A DNA stretch of 44,837 nt from Sphingobacterium deserti (GTDB lineage Bacteria > Bacteroidota > Bacteroidia > Sphingobacteriales > Sphingobacteriaceae). The stretch lies in contig NZ_JJMU01000005.1 in NCBI RefSeq assembly GCF_000757725.1, positions 1-44,837 of the forward strand, given 5' to 3'. Below, one piece after another: positions 1 to 8,755 of the stretch. The position numbers were made by a program, and so were the translations under genes. The first letter of the stretch is position 1; every line of letters starts with the position of its first letter. A model generated the notes under the pieces. It did no database searches and was not told the DNA's origin. It worked only from the letters and a program-made list of their open reading frames with translations.

Positions 1-837
1 CATGACGGCCGCTGCGCCAGAGGCGGCTGTTGTTGTAGCCATTGCCGTTGCTGCGAGTGCAGTAGCCCCAAATGCGGAGCCTGCGTTAAAGCCAAACCAT
101 CCAAACCATAATAATCCAGTTCCTAGTAAAACATAGGTAATCCTAGCCGGCGTATGTTCTTTACATTCATTTCCTTGCTTTAAATAGATAGCGGAAGCGA
201 GCGCAGTCAATCCAGCAGACATGTGCACAACGGTACCCCCTGCAAAATCCAATACGCCCATTTTAAATAAAATGCCATCAGGATGCCATGTCGCATGCGC
301 TAAAGGCGCATAGATAAAGATGAAAAAGAGACATATAAAAAGTATATAAGAGGTAAAGCGGATACGTTCTGCAAAAGCACCGGTGATCAATGCCGGGGTT
401 ATGATTGCAAACTTTAACTGGTACATCGCAAAAAGTGTAAAGGGTATGGTAGGTGCTCCGCCCCATGGCTCGTGATCAAGCACGCCATTAAACATGAAAA
501 AACTCATAGGGTTTCCTATCACTCCACCAATTGAATCACCAAATACCAAGCTAAAACCAAATGCGATCCACAATACTGCCACAACGGCCATGCATATAAA
601 ACTTTGTAACATGGTTGAAATAACATTTTTCTTTTTCACCATACCACCGTAGAAGTAGGCCAAACCCGGCGTCATAATCAAAACTAGCGCTGTCGAGGTG
701 AGCATCCAAGCAACATCTGCGGCGTTATACTCATACTCATTAACATTTTCAGGCAATGATGGATTAAAAAAGGCCACTACCACTAAAATGACCATGATAA
801 TAAATGGAAATAATGATTTTTTTTGTGCTGTAGACAT
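1..837 (-). CDS. amt: Ammonium transporter Amt, 3' end outside the window
   Basis: Amt/MEP/Rh-family channel that moves ammonium or ammonia across the inner membrane. The visible 279 residues start MSTAQKKSLF at 837 and run off the left edge without a stop. The frame is almost wholly hydrophobic helices. It contains the family signatures TPGLAYFYGGMV near residue 60 and DFAGGTVVHMSAG near residue 200; the His in the latter corresponds to the first pore histidine. The second pore histidine and the C-terminal regulatory tail lie outside. The N-terminal extension FFNPSLPENVNEYEYNAADVAW precedes the first conserved helix. A glnB/glnK partner gene often lies next to amt but would be beyond the edge. 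Family call is secure; regulation cannot be judged beyond a candidate promoter at 906-913. Confidence 0.95.
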   Translation of the reverse strand, partial: MSTAQKKSLFPFIIMVILVVVAFFNPSLPENVNEYEYNAADVAWMLTSTALVLIMTPGLAYFYGGMVKKKNVISTMLQSFICMAVVAVLWIAFGFSLVFGDSIGGVIGNPMSFFMFNGVLDHEPWGGAPTIPFTLFAMYQLKFAIITPALITGAFAERIRFTSYILFICLFFIFIYAPLAHATWHPDGILFKMGVLDFAGGTVVHMSAGLTALASAIYLKQGNECKEHTPARITYVLLGTGLLWFGWFGFNAGSAFGATALAATAMATTTAASGAAAVM

Positions 838-905
838 GTATTTCAGATTTTATAATGCAATTATATACAAAAATTACAAGATTTCAATTATTTTTTTGAA
901 AAACT

Positions 906-913
906 CAAAACTA
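906..913 (-). promoter_or_regulatory. Candidate -7 element upstream of amt
   Basis: Read on the minus strand this is TAGTTTTG, a full match to the Bacteroidota -7 consensus TAnnTTTG. It would give a leader of about 60 nt before the amt start at 837. The best TTG upstream is about 25 nt away, wider than usual, so the call is weak. Confidence 0.3.
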
Positions 914-1036
914 AATACACAATAATTTGTTTGAAAACCAAAATTCACAGCAATTTTCGATAAAGAAAGCAATGAAAAAGATTCGATACAACCATGGAAA
1001 ACCGTAAATAAAACACTAAATTGTTCTAAAAAAGGC

Positions 1037-2017
1037 ATGAAAGTATTTATAACGAAAAAGATTCCACAAGCGGGCATTGATACTTTAAAAGAAGCGGGAT
1101 TTGAAATTAGTGTGCATGACGAAAGTGATAAATTATCGCAGCAGGAACTTATAAAAGCCTGCCAAGATGTCGATTTACTGCTGAACGTAGGCCAGGGAAA
1201 GTTAGATTCAACCTTCTTTAGCGCGTGTTCGCATCTTAAAGGCATCGCACTAACTAGTGTTGGGTATGATCATGTAAACCTAGACGCTGCAACGAAGGCA
1301 GGTGTGCCGGTCAGTAATACCCCGGATGTACTGAGCGACGCGACAGCTGACATTGCATTTTTACTGATGCTCGCGGTATCACGAAAAGCTTTTTTCAGAG
1401 CCAATCAAGTGCTTAATGGCGCTTGGGCAGATTTTGAATTCACGAAAGATCTTGGCATCGAATTATACGGCAAAACCTTAGGTATATTTGGACTGGGAAG
1501 AATAGGGTTATCACTCGCCAGAAAGGCACAAGCAGCATATGGCATGAACATCATTTACCACAACAGAAGTAGAAATACCGAAGCAGAGAAACTTGTGGAG
1601 GCGACCTACGTGAATTTCGATACCTTATTAAAAGAAAGTGACGTCCTATCAGTCCATACCAACCTGACGCCCGAAACGCAGCACCGCTTTAATGCGCAGG
1701 CTTTCCAGCGCATGAAAGATTCGGCGATCTTTATCAATACAGCTCGAGGCAAGATACATCACGAAATGGATTTAACGGAAGCGTTACGGACGGGTGAGAT
1801 TTGGGGCGCCGGACTCGATGTCACGGATCCTGAGCCTATGCAAGCGGACAATCCACTTTTAAAGATGTCAAGTGTTTGCGTATTTCCACATATTGGATCT
1901 GCAACTATTGAAACGCGTACACAAATGGCAATCCTCGCGTCTAACAACTTGATCGCGGTCTTGAAAGGTAATAAAATGCCGCAAGTGGTGAATGCCGATG
2001 TCTATAAAGAAAAGTAG
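1037..2017 (+). CDS. D-isomer-specific 2-hydroxyacid dehydrogenase (glyoxylate/hydroxypyruvate reductase type)
   Basis: NAD(P)-dependent oxidoreductase of the D-2-hydroxyacid dehydrogenase family, 326 residues, normal length. The nucleotide-binding fingerprint GLGRIG is at residues 152-157. The catalytic Arg is R237 in INTARG, the Glu is in DVTDPEP (about E266), and the catalytic His is H285 in PHIGSAT. The DVTDPEP and PHIGSAT spellings resemble GRHPR/GhrB-type glyoxylate and hydroxypyruvate reductases more than lactate or phosphoglycerate dehydrogenases. The stretch after the Arg reads GKIHHEMDL, where most relatives have a GxxVDExAL pattern. The gene stands alone, faces murA, and ends before a shared hairpin. 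The exact substrate cannot be read from the sequence. Confidence 0.9.
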   Translation: MKVFITKKIPQAGIDTLKEAGFEISVHDESDKLSQQELIKACQDVDLLLNVGQGKLDSTFFSACSHLKGIALTSVGYDHVNLDAATKAGVPVSNTPDVLSDATADIAFLLMLAVSRKAFFRANQVLNGAWADFEFTKDLGIELYGKTLGIFGLGRIGLSLARKAQAAYGMNIIYHNRSRNTEAEKLVEATYVNFDTLLKESDVLSVHTNLTPETQHRFNAQAFQRMKDSAIFINTARGKIHHEMDLTEALRTGEIWGAGLDVTDPEPMQADNPLLKMSSVCVFPHIGSATIETRTQMAILASNNLIAVLKGNKMPQVVNADVYKEK

Positions 2018-2037
2018 GTCTTCGTATGGCGTTATGT

Positions 2038-2072
2038 AAAAGGGTTATTCGATTTCTCGAACAACCCTTTTT
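2038..2072. terminator. Bidirectional hairpin terminator between convergent genes
   Basis: AAAAGGGTT pairs with AACCCTTTT, and an inner TTCGA pairs with TCGAA around a short loop. T-runs occur on both strands. It lies between the ends of the hydroxyacid dehydrogenase gene (plus) and murA (minus) and can serve both. Confidence 0.8.
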
Positions 2073-2096
2073 ATAATATTGTATTGTTAAACTTAT

Positions 2097-3419
2097 TTAG
2101 TGAGCTGGGTTACCGTCGACACGACGAATCTCGGCTCCTAATGCTTTTAGGCGCTCTTCAATATCCTGATAACCACGCTCTATTTGCTCTATGTTGTAGA
2201 TGACCGATTTCCCCTGTGCAGATAAGGCTGCGATGAGCAAAGACACCCCAGCGCGGATATCGGGCGATGTCATTTCAATACCGCGTAGCTTCGTTTGTTT
2301 ATTTAAACCAATGACTGTTGCGCGATGTGGATCACAAAGAATGATCTGTGCGCCCATGTCAATCAACTTATCCACAAAGAACAACCGACTTTCAAACATT
2401 TTTTGATGGATCAACACATTGCCTTTTGCTTGAATCGCTGTTACCAACACGATGCTTAATAGATCTGGCGTAAAGCCTGGCCATGGCGCATCGGAAACGG
2501 TGAGGATAGATCCATCAATAAAAGTGTCTATCTCGTAAGATTCCTGCGCAGGGATATGAATATCATCGCCCCGTAACTCAAATTTTATTCCCAATTTCGC
2601 AAATATGGTAGGAATAATACCTAATTCTTGAAAGCAAACATCTTTGATGGTAATTTCTGAGCCGGTCATTGCGGCAAGGCCAATAAACGACCCAATCTCA
2701 ATCATATCGGGCAACATACGATGTTGCGTACCGCCTAAACGTTCAACACCTTCAATAGTCAGGAGGTTCGATCCGATCCCAGATATTTTTGCTCCCATCC
2801 GATTGAGCATTTTACAAAGTTGTTGCAAATAAGGTTCACATGCAGCATTATAAATAGTTGTAACTCCTTTGGCCAAAACGGCTGCCATAACCACATTTGC
2901 CGTACCGGTAACAGAGGCTTCATCTAGCAAGATGTACGCACCTTGCAAGGCAGTAGCATCTACATTAAAAAAATTGTTTTCCGCATCGTATATAAACTTT
3001 GCACCCAATTTCTCGAAACCCAAAAAATGGGTATCTAACCGACGGCGTCCAATTTTATCGCCACCTGGTTTCGGAATAGCTGCTTTCCCGAAACGCGCTA
3101 GCAAAGGTCCTACTATCATAATAGATCCACGTAGCCCACCACCCTTATGTTTAAACTCTTCTGATTTGAAATAGTCAATATTGATATTTTTCGCCTCAAA
3201 TTCGTAGGTATCTTTATTTAGACGGTTGACAGCCACTCCCAATGCGGCGAGCAAATCAATTAGCTTGTTAACATCCTTTATATCAGGAATATTGCTAATT
3301 GTCATTTTTTCTTCTGTCAGCAATACAGCAGACAGTATCTGCAAGGCTTCATTTTTAGCGCCTTGAGGGATTATTTCTCCTTTTAATTTTTTTCCTCCAA
3401 TTATTTCAAATGCATTCAT
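2097..3419 (-). CDS. murA: UDP-N-acetylglucosamine 1-carboxyvinyltransferase MurA
   Basis: First committed enzyme of peptidoglycan synthesis: transfers enolpyruvate from PEP to UDP-GlcNAc in the cytoplasm. 440 residues, slightly longer than the E. coli protein. The EPSP-synthase fold runs throughout. Lys22 in GAKNEAL matches the catalytic lysine. The active-site loop reads PGGDKIGRRRLD, so Asp121 occupies the position of the fosfomycin-alkylated Cys115 of E. coli. Cys-to-Asp at this site is an established cause of natural fosfomycin insensitivity with retained activity. The ATG at 3419 starts MNAFEIIGG, typical of the family. A terminator just upstream (3450-3496) separates it from the DUF4290 gene, so murA probably has its own promoter, which I could not identify. 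Confidence 0.96.
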   Translation of the reverse strand: MNAFEIIGGKKLKGEIIPQGAKNEALQILSAVLLTEEKMTISNIPDIKDVNKLIDLLAALGVAVNRLNKDTYEFEAKNINIDYFKSEEFKHKGGGLRGSIMIVGPLLARFGKAAIPKPGGDKIGRRRLDTHFLGFEKLGAKFIYDAENNFFNVDATALQGAYILLDEASVTGTANVVMAAVLAKGVTTIYNAACEPYLQQLCKMLNRMGAKISGIGSNLLTIEGVERLGGTQHRMLPDMIEIGSFIGLAAMTGSEITIKDVCFQELGIIPTIFAKLGIKFELRGDDIHIPAQESYEIDTFIDGSILTVSDAPWPGFTPDLLSIVLVTAIQAKGNVLIHQKMFESRLFFVDKLIDMGAQIILCDPHRATVIGLNKQTKLRGIEMTSPDIRAGVSLLIAALSAQGKSVIYNIEQIERGYQDIEERLKALGAEIRRVDGNPAH

Positions 3420-3449
3420 ACAGTTTTCGGATACGATTTTATTATAATT

Positions 3450-3496
3450 AAAAAAGAGAGCAATTGGTCAACGATCTTCGCCACACAATTGCTCTC
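3450..3496 (-). terminator. Rho-independent terminator after the DUF4290 gene
   Basis: Perfect 11-bp stem (GAGAGCAATTG at 3456-3466 with its complement at 3486-3496), a 19-nt loop, then six T on the minus strand. It lies between the DUF4290 gene and murA, although both read the same way. Confidence 0.85.
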
Positions 3497-3520
3497 CTAG
3501 CACGTAGTTAGCAAAAAGGC

Positions 3521-4261
3521 TTATCTCTTGAAGCCGCCTTTTCTAGGAACAAAATTCTTCTTCCCACCAGCGCCGCCGCCGCCGCCATTAAATTTCCTAT
3601 TATTATCGCGATGTCCATGGCTATGCCCTGAACCGCCGCTTTTCTGATTATTGTTGTTATTATTATTTGACGTCGTAGCCGTTTTTGTCCTATTCCCCGG
3701 AGGCGGCGTTTTAAAGTCAAGCTTCGTCAACACGGTATCTGCCGGCAAACGCAGCTGACCTTTTGATAGTTCAAACAAATCCTGAATAATATGCTCATCC
3801 TGCACAGAATCTTTGTTCCATGTGGTGTAAGCCATTTTCATGAAATTAGCCACGGAGATAGCCATCTTATCGCGGTACTCTGGCGTTGGCATCGCGAGCG
3901 CTTTTTCGATCATGCGCTCCACGGTATATCCGTAATGTTTGAAACGGATATTATGCTGCGGATAGTTGAGCAGTTCCGGCTTTTTATGGATAGCATCACG
4001 ATCTGGAACGGGATAAGGCGATTCCACGTCAATTTTGAAATCTGAAATGATATGGAGATGATCCCATAATTTATGTTTGAAATCCGAAACGTCGCGCAAA
4101 TGCGGGTTTAAAACCCCCATCATGTCTATCACGACCTGCGCGTAGCGGTTTCGTTCTTCGTGAGTGGGAAGTGTACATATATAATCAACCATATTCTGTA
4201 CATTCCGTCCGTATTCAGCCAAAATCAGTTTCGGCCGGGTGCTATTGTAATCGAAATCCAT
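3521..4261 (-). CDS. DUF4290 family protein with Gly/Asn-rich basic tail
   Basis: Conserved Bacteroidota protein of unknown function, commonly found beside murA. The N-terminal ~190 residues (DFDYNSTRPKLILAEYGRNVQ onward) are the conserved helical DUF4290 part. The last ~55 residues are low complexity: a run of eight Asn, a Gly/Ser/His segment, a Gly run, and a basic end with PRKGGFKR. Such tails are common in nucleic-acid-binding proteins, but binding here is only an inference. The frame also allows a GTG start at 4276. I prefer the ATG at 4261 because relatives begin close to the FDYN segment. The gene follows pcrA after about 70 bp and ends at a strong terminator. Confidence 0.85.
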   Translation of the reverse strand: MDFDYNSTRPKLILAEYGRNVQNMVDYICTLPTHEERNRYAQVVIDMMGVLNPHLRDVSDFKHKLWDHLHIISDFKIDVESPYPVPDRDAIHKKPELLNYPQHNIRFKHYGYTVERMIEKALAMPTPEYRDKMAISVANFMKMAYTTWNKDSVQDEHIIQDLFELSKGQLRLPADTVLTKLDFKTPPPGNRTKTATTSNNNNNNNQKSGGSGHSHGHRDNNRKFNGGGGGAGGKKNFVPRKGGFKR

Positions 4262-4330
4262 ATCGTTAAGTTTCACGCTAATTCAACGTAAGAACAGCGC
4301 AGTTATTATTTTATTCTAAACTAATATTCC

Positions 4331-6604
4331 TTAGACTATTCTAAGTTTTGCAAATTTAAGCAACAATTGTTTCTGTCCCAACTCTTTGAAAAAAATTGTA
4401 GCTTTTATATCGGGTTTATTGCCTTCGAGGTTTACCACCTTCCCAAAACCAAAACGTTCGTGTTCAACTTGCATGCCAACTTGAAGGCCAGCCGTATCTG
4501 AAGGCGCAAAGCCTTCGCTTGGCACGTGCGCTTTTGGCAATATAGACGTAGTCTTAACGACCTTCGGCTTCGGTTTTGAATAGGAGTCTGTTTCCTTTTG
4601 TTTCCAGGCAATGCGCTCCGATTGAAACCCAGCATCCATCCCCGTAGACACACTTCGCGGCTGAAAGTCAAGCTCTAAGCAAGCGGGATTCAGTTCATCC
4701 AAAAAACGACTAGGTTCACAGTTATTCAATGTTCCCCAGCGATAGCGGGATGTGGCATAAGACAGATGCAGTTTTTTCTCTGCACGGGTAACAGCCACAT
4801 AGAATAGCCGACGCTCTTCTTCCAATTCTGAACGTGAGTTGAGCGACAGCTGTGATGGGAAAAGATTTTCCTCTAGCCCAACGATAAATACCACAGGAAA
4901 CTCCAACCCTTTGGATGAGTGAATCGTCATCAGCGATACCGTATCGGCATTTGGGTCTTTATCCTTATCGTCATTGGTTAGCAAGGCAATATCCTGCATA
5001 AAGATATCTAGTCCTTTTTCTTCTATATCTTCTCGCTCTGAAAACTCCTTAATACCATTTAGTAGCTCTTGGATATTTTCGTAACGGCTGAGGCCTTCGA
5101 CTGATTTATCTTCGTATAAATCTTTAAGTATTCCGGAATGCTGGGCGATATGCATCGCCGTATCAAAAGCAGATCCTGTTCTCGCTACAGCTTGAAAACT
5201 TTGGATCATCAAACCGAAGTTTCCTACTGCCGTCGCACTACGCCCATCTAAAAATGTCTGCGCATTCGCAACCACATCCCACAAGCGGTATTGTTGCTTA
5301 TCGGCAGCAACCAGTATTTTCTCTAGCGAAGTATCTCCTATTCCACGACGCGGGTAATTTATAACGCGTTTTAACGCTTCCTCGTCATTCGGATTAAACG
5401 TTAACCGGAAGTAAGCAATCAGATCTTTAATTTCCTTCCGCTGATAGAACGACGTTCCTCCATACAATTTGTAAGGAACGTTTAGCTTTCGCAAGGCTTC
5501 CTCCATCGCACGGGACTGTGCATTGGTTCGGTAAAGAATAGCGAAATCCTTATATTTTAACCCCTTCAACGATCGTTCCTGCGTGATTGCTTCAGCGACA
5601 GTTTTACCTTCCTCGTTATCGGAAAATGCTCGTGTCACTTTAATCTTCTCACCATCTTCATTTTCAGAAAACACGTTTTTCTCCAATTGGTTTTGATTTT
5701 TTTCAATGACGCTATTTGCTGCATTGACAATCATCTTTGTGGAACGATAGTTTTGCTCGAGCTTAAAGACCTGAACCTCGGGATAATCTTTTTGAAAATT
5801 TAAGATATTTTGAATGTTGGCACCGCGGAAAGCGTAGATACTTTGTGCGTCATCGCCCACTACGCATATATTTTCATTGACCGCTGCCAATCTCTTTACG
5901 ATGAGGTATTGCGAGAAGTTGGTATCCTGATACTCATCCACCATCAGATATTTAAATTGATGCTGATATTTATGGAGTACCTCCGGATGTTTATTCAATA
6001 AAACATTCGTCTTAAACAGCAGATCGTCAAAGTCCATAGCCCCCGCGCGATAACAGCGTTGGGCGTAGGTCATATAAATCTGTCCGAGTTGCCCACGGCC
6101 ATTGGCAATATCCTCTGCCATGATCGCTTCATTTTTATTATACTCTTGCGGAGAAATCAAATTGTTTTTGGCGGAAGAGATACGGCCATACACATGGTTG
6201 GCATTGTATAGCTTGTCATCCAGATTCATCTCCTTTATAATAGCACGGATTAAGCTTTTCGTATCATCAGTGTCATATATCGTGAAATTTTTCGGATAGC
6301 CTATAAGCTCAGCTTCCACGCGCAAAATGCGCGAAAAAACAGAGTGAAAGGTTCCCATCCAAATGTTTTTCGCTTCTGATCCGACCACGTTCATGATACG
6401 CTCGCGCATTTCCTTTGCCGCTTTATTGGTAAAGGTTAACACGAGGATATTGAAAGGATCTACCCCCTGTCTAATTAAGTGCGCTACCCTGTACGTGATA
6501 ACCCGTGTCTTTCCGGATCCTGCGCCAGCTACAATCATTACCGGCCCTTTAATCTGTTCAACGGCAGAACGCTGTGAAGGATTTAATCCTGCTAAATAAT
6601 CCAA
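4331..6604 (-). CDS. pcrA: ATP-dependent DNA helicase, UvrD/PcrA type (TTG start)
   Basis: Superfamily 1A 3'-5' helicase for nucleotide excision repair, replication-fork maintenance and clearing of RecA filaments. 757 residues, close to PcrA. Motif I AGAGSGKT is at residues 26-33. Motif II DEYQDTNFSQY, motif III GDDAQSIYAFRGA, QNYRST and VTRAEKKL (motif VI) are present. The C-terminus GMQVEHERFGFGKVVNLEG is the Tudor-like element that binds RNA polymerase in PcrA. The initiator is TTG: family members begin MDYLxGLN, which matches exactly here, no upstream ATG is in frame, and an AGGAGAGA Shine-Dalgarno-like sequence lies 8 nt or less upstream. Such strong SD motifs are uncommon in Bacteroidota and support this start. 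It is separated from dnaB by a terminator. Confidence 0.95.
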   Translation of the reverse strand: MDYLAGLNPSQRSAVEQIKGPVMIVAGAGSGKTRVITYRVAHLIRQGVDPFNILVLTFTNKAAKEMRERIMNVVGSEAKNIWMGTFHSVFSRILRVEAELIGYPKNFTIYDTDDTKSLIRAIIKEMNLDDKLYNANHVYGRISSAKNNLISPQEYNKNEAIMAEDIANGRGQLGQIYMTYAQRCYRAGAMDFDDLLFKTNVLLNKHPEVLHKYQHQFKYLMVDEYQDTNFSQYLIVKRLAAVNENICVVGDDAQSIYAFRGANIQNILNFQKDYPEVQVFKLEQNYRSTKMIVNAANSVIEKNQNQLEKNVFSENEDGEKIKVTRAFSDNEEGKTVAEAITQERSLKGLKYKDFAILYRTNAQSRAMEEALRKLNVPYKLYGGTSFYQRKEIKDLIAYFRLTFNPNDEEALKRVINYPRRGIGDTSLEKILVAADKQQYRLWDVVANAQTFLDGRSATAVGNFGLMIQSFQAVARTGSAFDTAMHIAQHSGILKDLYEDKSVEGLSRYENIQELLNGIKEFSEREDIEEKGLDIFMQDIALLTNDDKDKDPNADTVSLMTIHSSKGLEFPVVFIVGLEENLFPSQLSLNSRSELEEERRLFYVAVTRAEKKLHLSYATSRYRWGTLNNCEPSRFLDELNPACLELDFQPRSVSTGMDAGFQSERIAWKQKETDSYSKPKPKVVKTTSILPKAHVPSEGFAPSDTAGLQVGMQVEHERFGFGKVVNLEGNKPDIKATIFFKELGQKQLLLKFAKLRIV

Positions 6605-6686
6605 ATCTCTCTCCTAAATTTTATGAAAGTTGCAACAAAAAAGTATGGTAAAATTAGTAAAAATTATCGACACCTCAGTGGCAAAT

Positions 6687-6715
6687 AAAAAAGCAAGCTA
6701 TTTGCATAGGCTTGC
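6687..6715 (-). terminator. Terminator after dnaB
   Basis: GCAAGC at 6693-6698 pairs with GCTTGC at 6710-6715, with TAT/ATA extending the stem inside. On the minus strand six T follow. It lies just past the dnaB stop and before pcrA. Confidence 0.75.
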
Positions 6716-6745
6716 CTGTATGTTGTGGTGTATGTGCGACGATTT

Positions 6746-8341
6746 TTAAAATGGCGCGTCGTCAGGCATATCATTCATCCGCGATGGCATTGTTATTCCA
6801 CCACCATCGAAGCCACCGCCTAAATTGCCAAATGCATCTGAAGGATTGATTGCAGAGCTGAAGCTATCCTGCCCCCCACCGAAGGAATCTCCTGCCGGGC
6901 CACCGAAATCTTCCTCAAGATCGACGAACTTCACGTACTTACCCACAAATTTCAGGGGCACGATCCCCGTTTCGCCATTCCGGTGCTTTGCAATGATAAC
7001 CTCCCCGACACCTGCAGTTGGGCGCCCTTCCTCATCCTCCGTTAAACCATAGTATTCCGGTCGATAAAGGAATAGCACCATATCCGCATCCTGCTCAATA
7101 GAACCCGATTCACGCAAATCGGATAACATCGGACGCTTGCTATTTCCTGGTCTGGATTCTACGGCACGACTAAGTTGTGAAAGAGCCAGTACCGGAATAT
7201 TCAATTCCTTAGCGACGGATTTCAAGGCACGGGAGATCGAACCAATCTCCTGCTCACGGTTTCCACCACCTTTCCCTTCCGACTTTCCATGCATCAGCTG
7301 CAAATAATCGACGATCACCATTTGGATATCATGCTGCGCCTTTAAACGACGGCATTTGGCACGAAATTCAAAAACGTTCAATGCCGGCGTATCGTCGATA
7401 ATAAGTGGTGCTTCGGTTAATCGACCAATACGGGAATGCAATTGCTGCCATTCGTGATCAGCTAGGTTTCCTTTTTTTAGCTTTTCCTGTTCGATTTCAG
7501 TCTCACCGGCGATAAGACGATTTACCAGCTGTACGGAAGACATCTCTAGCGAGAATACCGCAACAGCACGCTGGTGATCCACGGCAGCATTACGCGCCAC
7601 AGACAGTACGAAAGCGGTCTTTCCCATGGCGGGACGCGCAGCGATGATAACTAAATCCGAAGGTTGCCATCCGGAAGTCATTCTATCGAGAGCAGTCAGC
7701 CCTGATGGTATCCCCGTTAAACCATCGGTACGGTCGCGCAGCAATTCTAAATTTGAAATTGCCTCACGCATGATATCGTCCATTTTACGCGAATCACGTC
7801 GTAAATTATTTTGTGCTATATCGAACAACGATTTTTCTGCATGATCTAGTAGATCAAAGATATCGGCAGTCTCATCATAGGAGCTATTTATTATTTCAGT
7901 AGAGACTTTTATCAGCTCTCTTTGTATATATTTTTGGGATATAATACGGGCATGGTATTCAATATTTGCAGCTGAGACTACTCTATCCGTAAGTTGTGTG
8001 ATATAATAAGCACCGCCTACCATCTCTAGAGCCCCCATTTTACGAAGCTCTGTCGTGACGGTCAACAGGTCTATCGGTGATGTTTGTTGAAAAAGACTGA
8101 AAATGGCTTCATAGATTTTCTGGTGCGATTCTTTATAAAAGGAATCTGGCTTTAAGATATCGATAATCTCGCTCAGGGCATTCTTTTCGAGCATAAGAGC
8201 GCCCAGCACTGCTTCCTCCAAATCCAACGCCTGTGGAGGTAGCTTACCCAACCCACCAATTAAGTTATTAAGGCTCGCTCTCTTCTTGGCAAAATTAGTT
8301 TTGCCTGCCATATTATTCGAAAATTCGTTCTCTATCGCCAT
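6746..8341 (-). CDS. dnaB: Replicative DNA helicase DnaB
   Basis: Hexameric 5'-3' helicase of the replication fork. 531 residues, longer than the ~470 of E. coli DnaB. The N-terminal collar domain is at about residues 35-145. The RecA-like motor has Walker A ARPAMGKT at 235-242, a hydrophobic strand ending in Asp (VIVDYLQL) and LSQLSRAVE. No intein interrupts the motor. After the motor there is a ~55-residue disordered tail rich in Gly, Ser, Asn and Asp. It ends MPDDAPF, an acidic tip closing in Pro-Phe that resembles the C-terminal tip of SSB. The start at 8341 gives a Ser/Asn/Lys-rich leader; an ATG 10 codons later is also possible. Confidence 0.95.
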   Translation of the reverse strand: MAIENEFSNNMAGKTNFAKKRASLNNLIGGLGKLPPQALDLEEAVLGALMLEKNALSEIIDILKPDSFYKESHQKIYEAIFSLFQQTSPIDLLTVTTELRKMGALEMVGGAYYITQLTDRVVSAANIEYHARIISQKYIQRELIKVSTEIINSSYDETADIFDLLDHAEKSLFDIAQNNLRRDSRKMDDIMREAISNLELLRDRTDGLTGIPSGLTALDRMTSGWQPSDLVIIAARPAMGKTAFVLSVARNAAVDHQRAVAVFSLEMSSVQLVNRLIAGETEIEQEKLKKGNLADHEWQQLHSRIGRLTEAPLIIDDTPALNVFEFRAKCRRLKAQHDIQMVIVDYLQLMHGKSEGKGGGNREQEIGSISRALKSVAKELNIPVLALSQLSRAVESRPGNSKRPMLSDLRESGSIEQDADMVLFLYRPEYYGLTEDEEGRPTAGVGEVIIAKHRNGETGIVPLKFVGKYVKFVDLEEDFGGPAGDSFGGGQDSFSSAINPSDAFGNLGGGFDGGGITMPSRMNDMPDDAPF

Positions 8342-8403
8342 TCCAAAAAAGGTGTTTCTGTTTGCAATTTATGTGTCTTCTGACCGTGCTCGTAACGGGG
8401 AAA

Positions 8404-8411
8404 CAAAAATA
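8404..8411 (-). promoter_or_regulatory. Candidate -7 element for dnaB
   Basis: Minus-strand TATTTTTG matches TAnnTTTG and would give a leader of about 55 nt to the dnaB start. No clear -33 TTG lies at the usual distance. Confidence 0.3.
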
Positions 8412-8743
8412 TAAAAAATATACACTAACGTTTCATCTATTTGTAAACACCCCATTTAGGTTGCCTAAACAATCACGCTTATAGCGCTTTCAGACGAACA
8501 ATTGCCGCGAAGCGTTTTTACACATTCTCTGTTGAAAACGTGTTTATTTCTAAAAAAGTACACTACCTATCAACGACTTAGCATAATGTTAACAACTCAC
8601 CTCCGTGTTAATAACGCTTAAAATAAAATAACCATTAAAGGAAATATCTGCATGATAACTACCTACGCTCTTACTACCAAACAGTTATAAATAAGCATTT
8701 TCGATTTTTAGCCCATTGATGTTTTAGATATTTTTCAATATCG

Positions 8744-8751
8744 TATATTTG
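8744..8751 (+). promoter_or_regulatory. -7 element abutting the ubiE start
   Basis: TATATTTG, a full TAnnTTTG match, ends only 4 nt before the ATG at 8756. If used, transcription would begin at or about the start codon and give a leaderless mRNA. Confidence 0.4.
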
Positions 8752-8755
8752 TTGA

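Larger units (their letters stand above)
8342..8755. other. Intergenic region between divergent dnaB and ubiE
   Basis: 414 bases, AT-rich, with no open frame of note. It holds a candidate dnaB promoter element at 8404-8411 and a ubiE element at 8744-8751. I looked for clustered DnaA boxes because of the dnaB neighbour and found no convincing match. Confidence 0.6.

Noticed and set aside
874..1245. 123-codon minus-strand frame across the amt/dehydrogenase gap
   Set aside because: Most of it is antisense to the start of the dehydrogenase gene; cysteine- and serine-rich translation typical of a shadow frame.
3508..3720. Short open frame antisense-like to the low-complexity tail of the DUF4290 gene (other minus frame)
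   Set aside because: It arises from the repetitive codons of the tail and overlaps the real gene completely.
8342..8755. Possible replication origin next to dnaB
   Set aside because: No cluster of DnaA boxes close to TTATNCACA is present; only scattered weak matches, and dnaB is not a reliable origin marker in this phylum.
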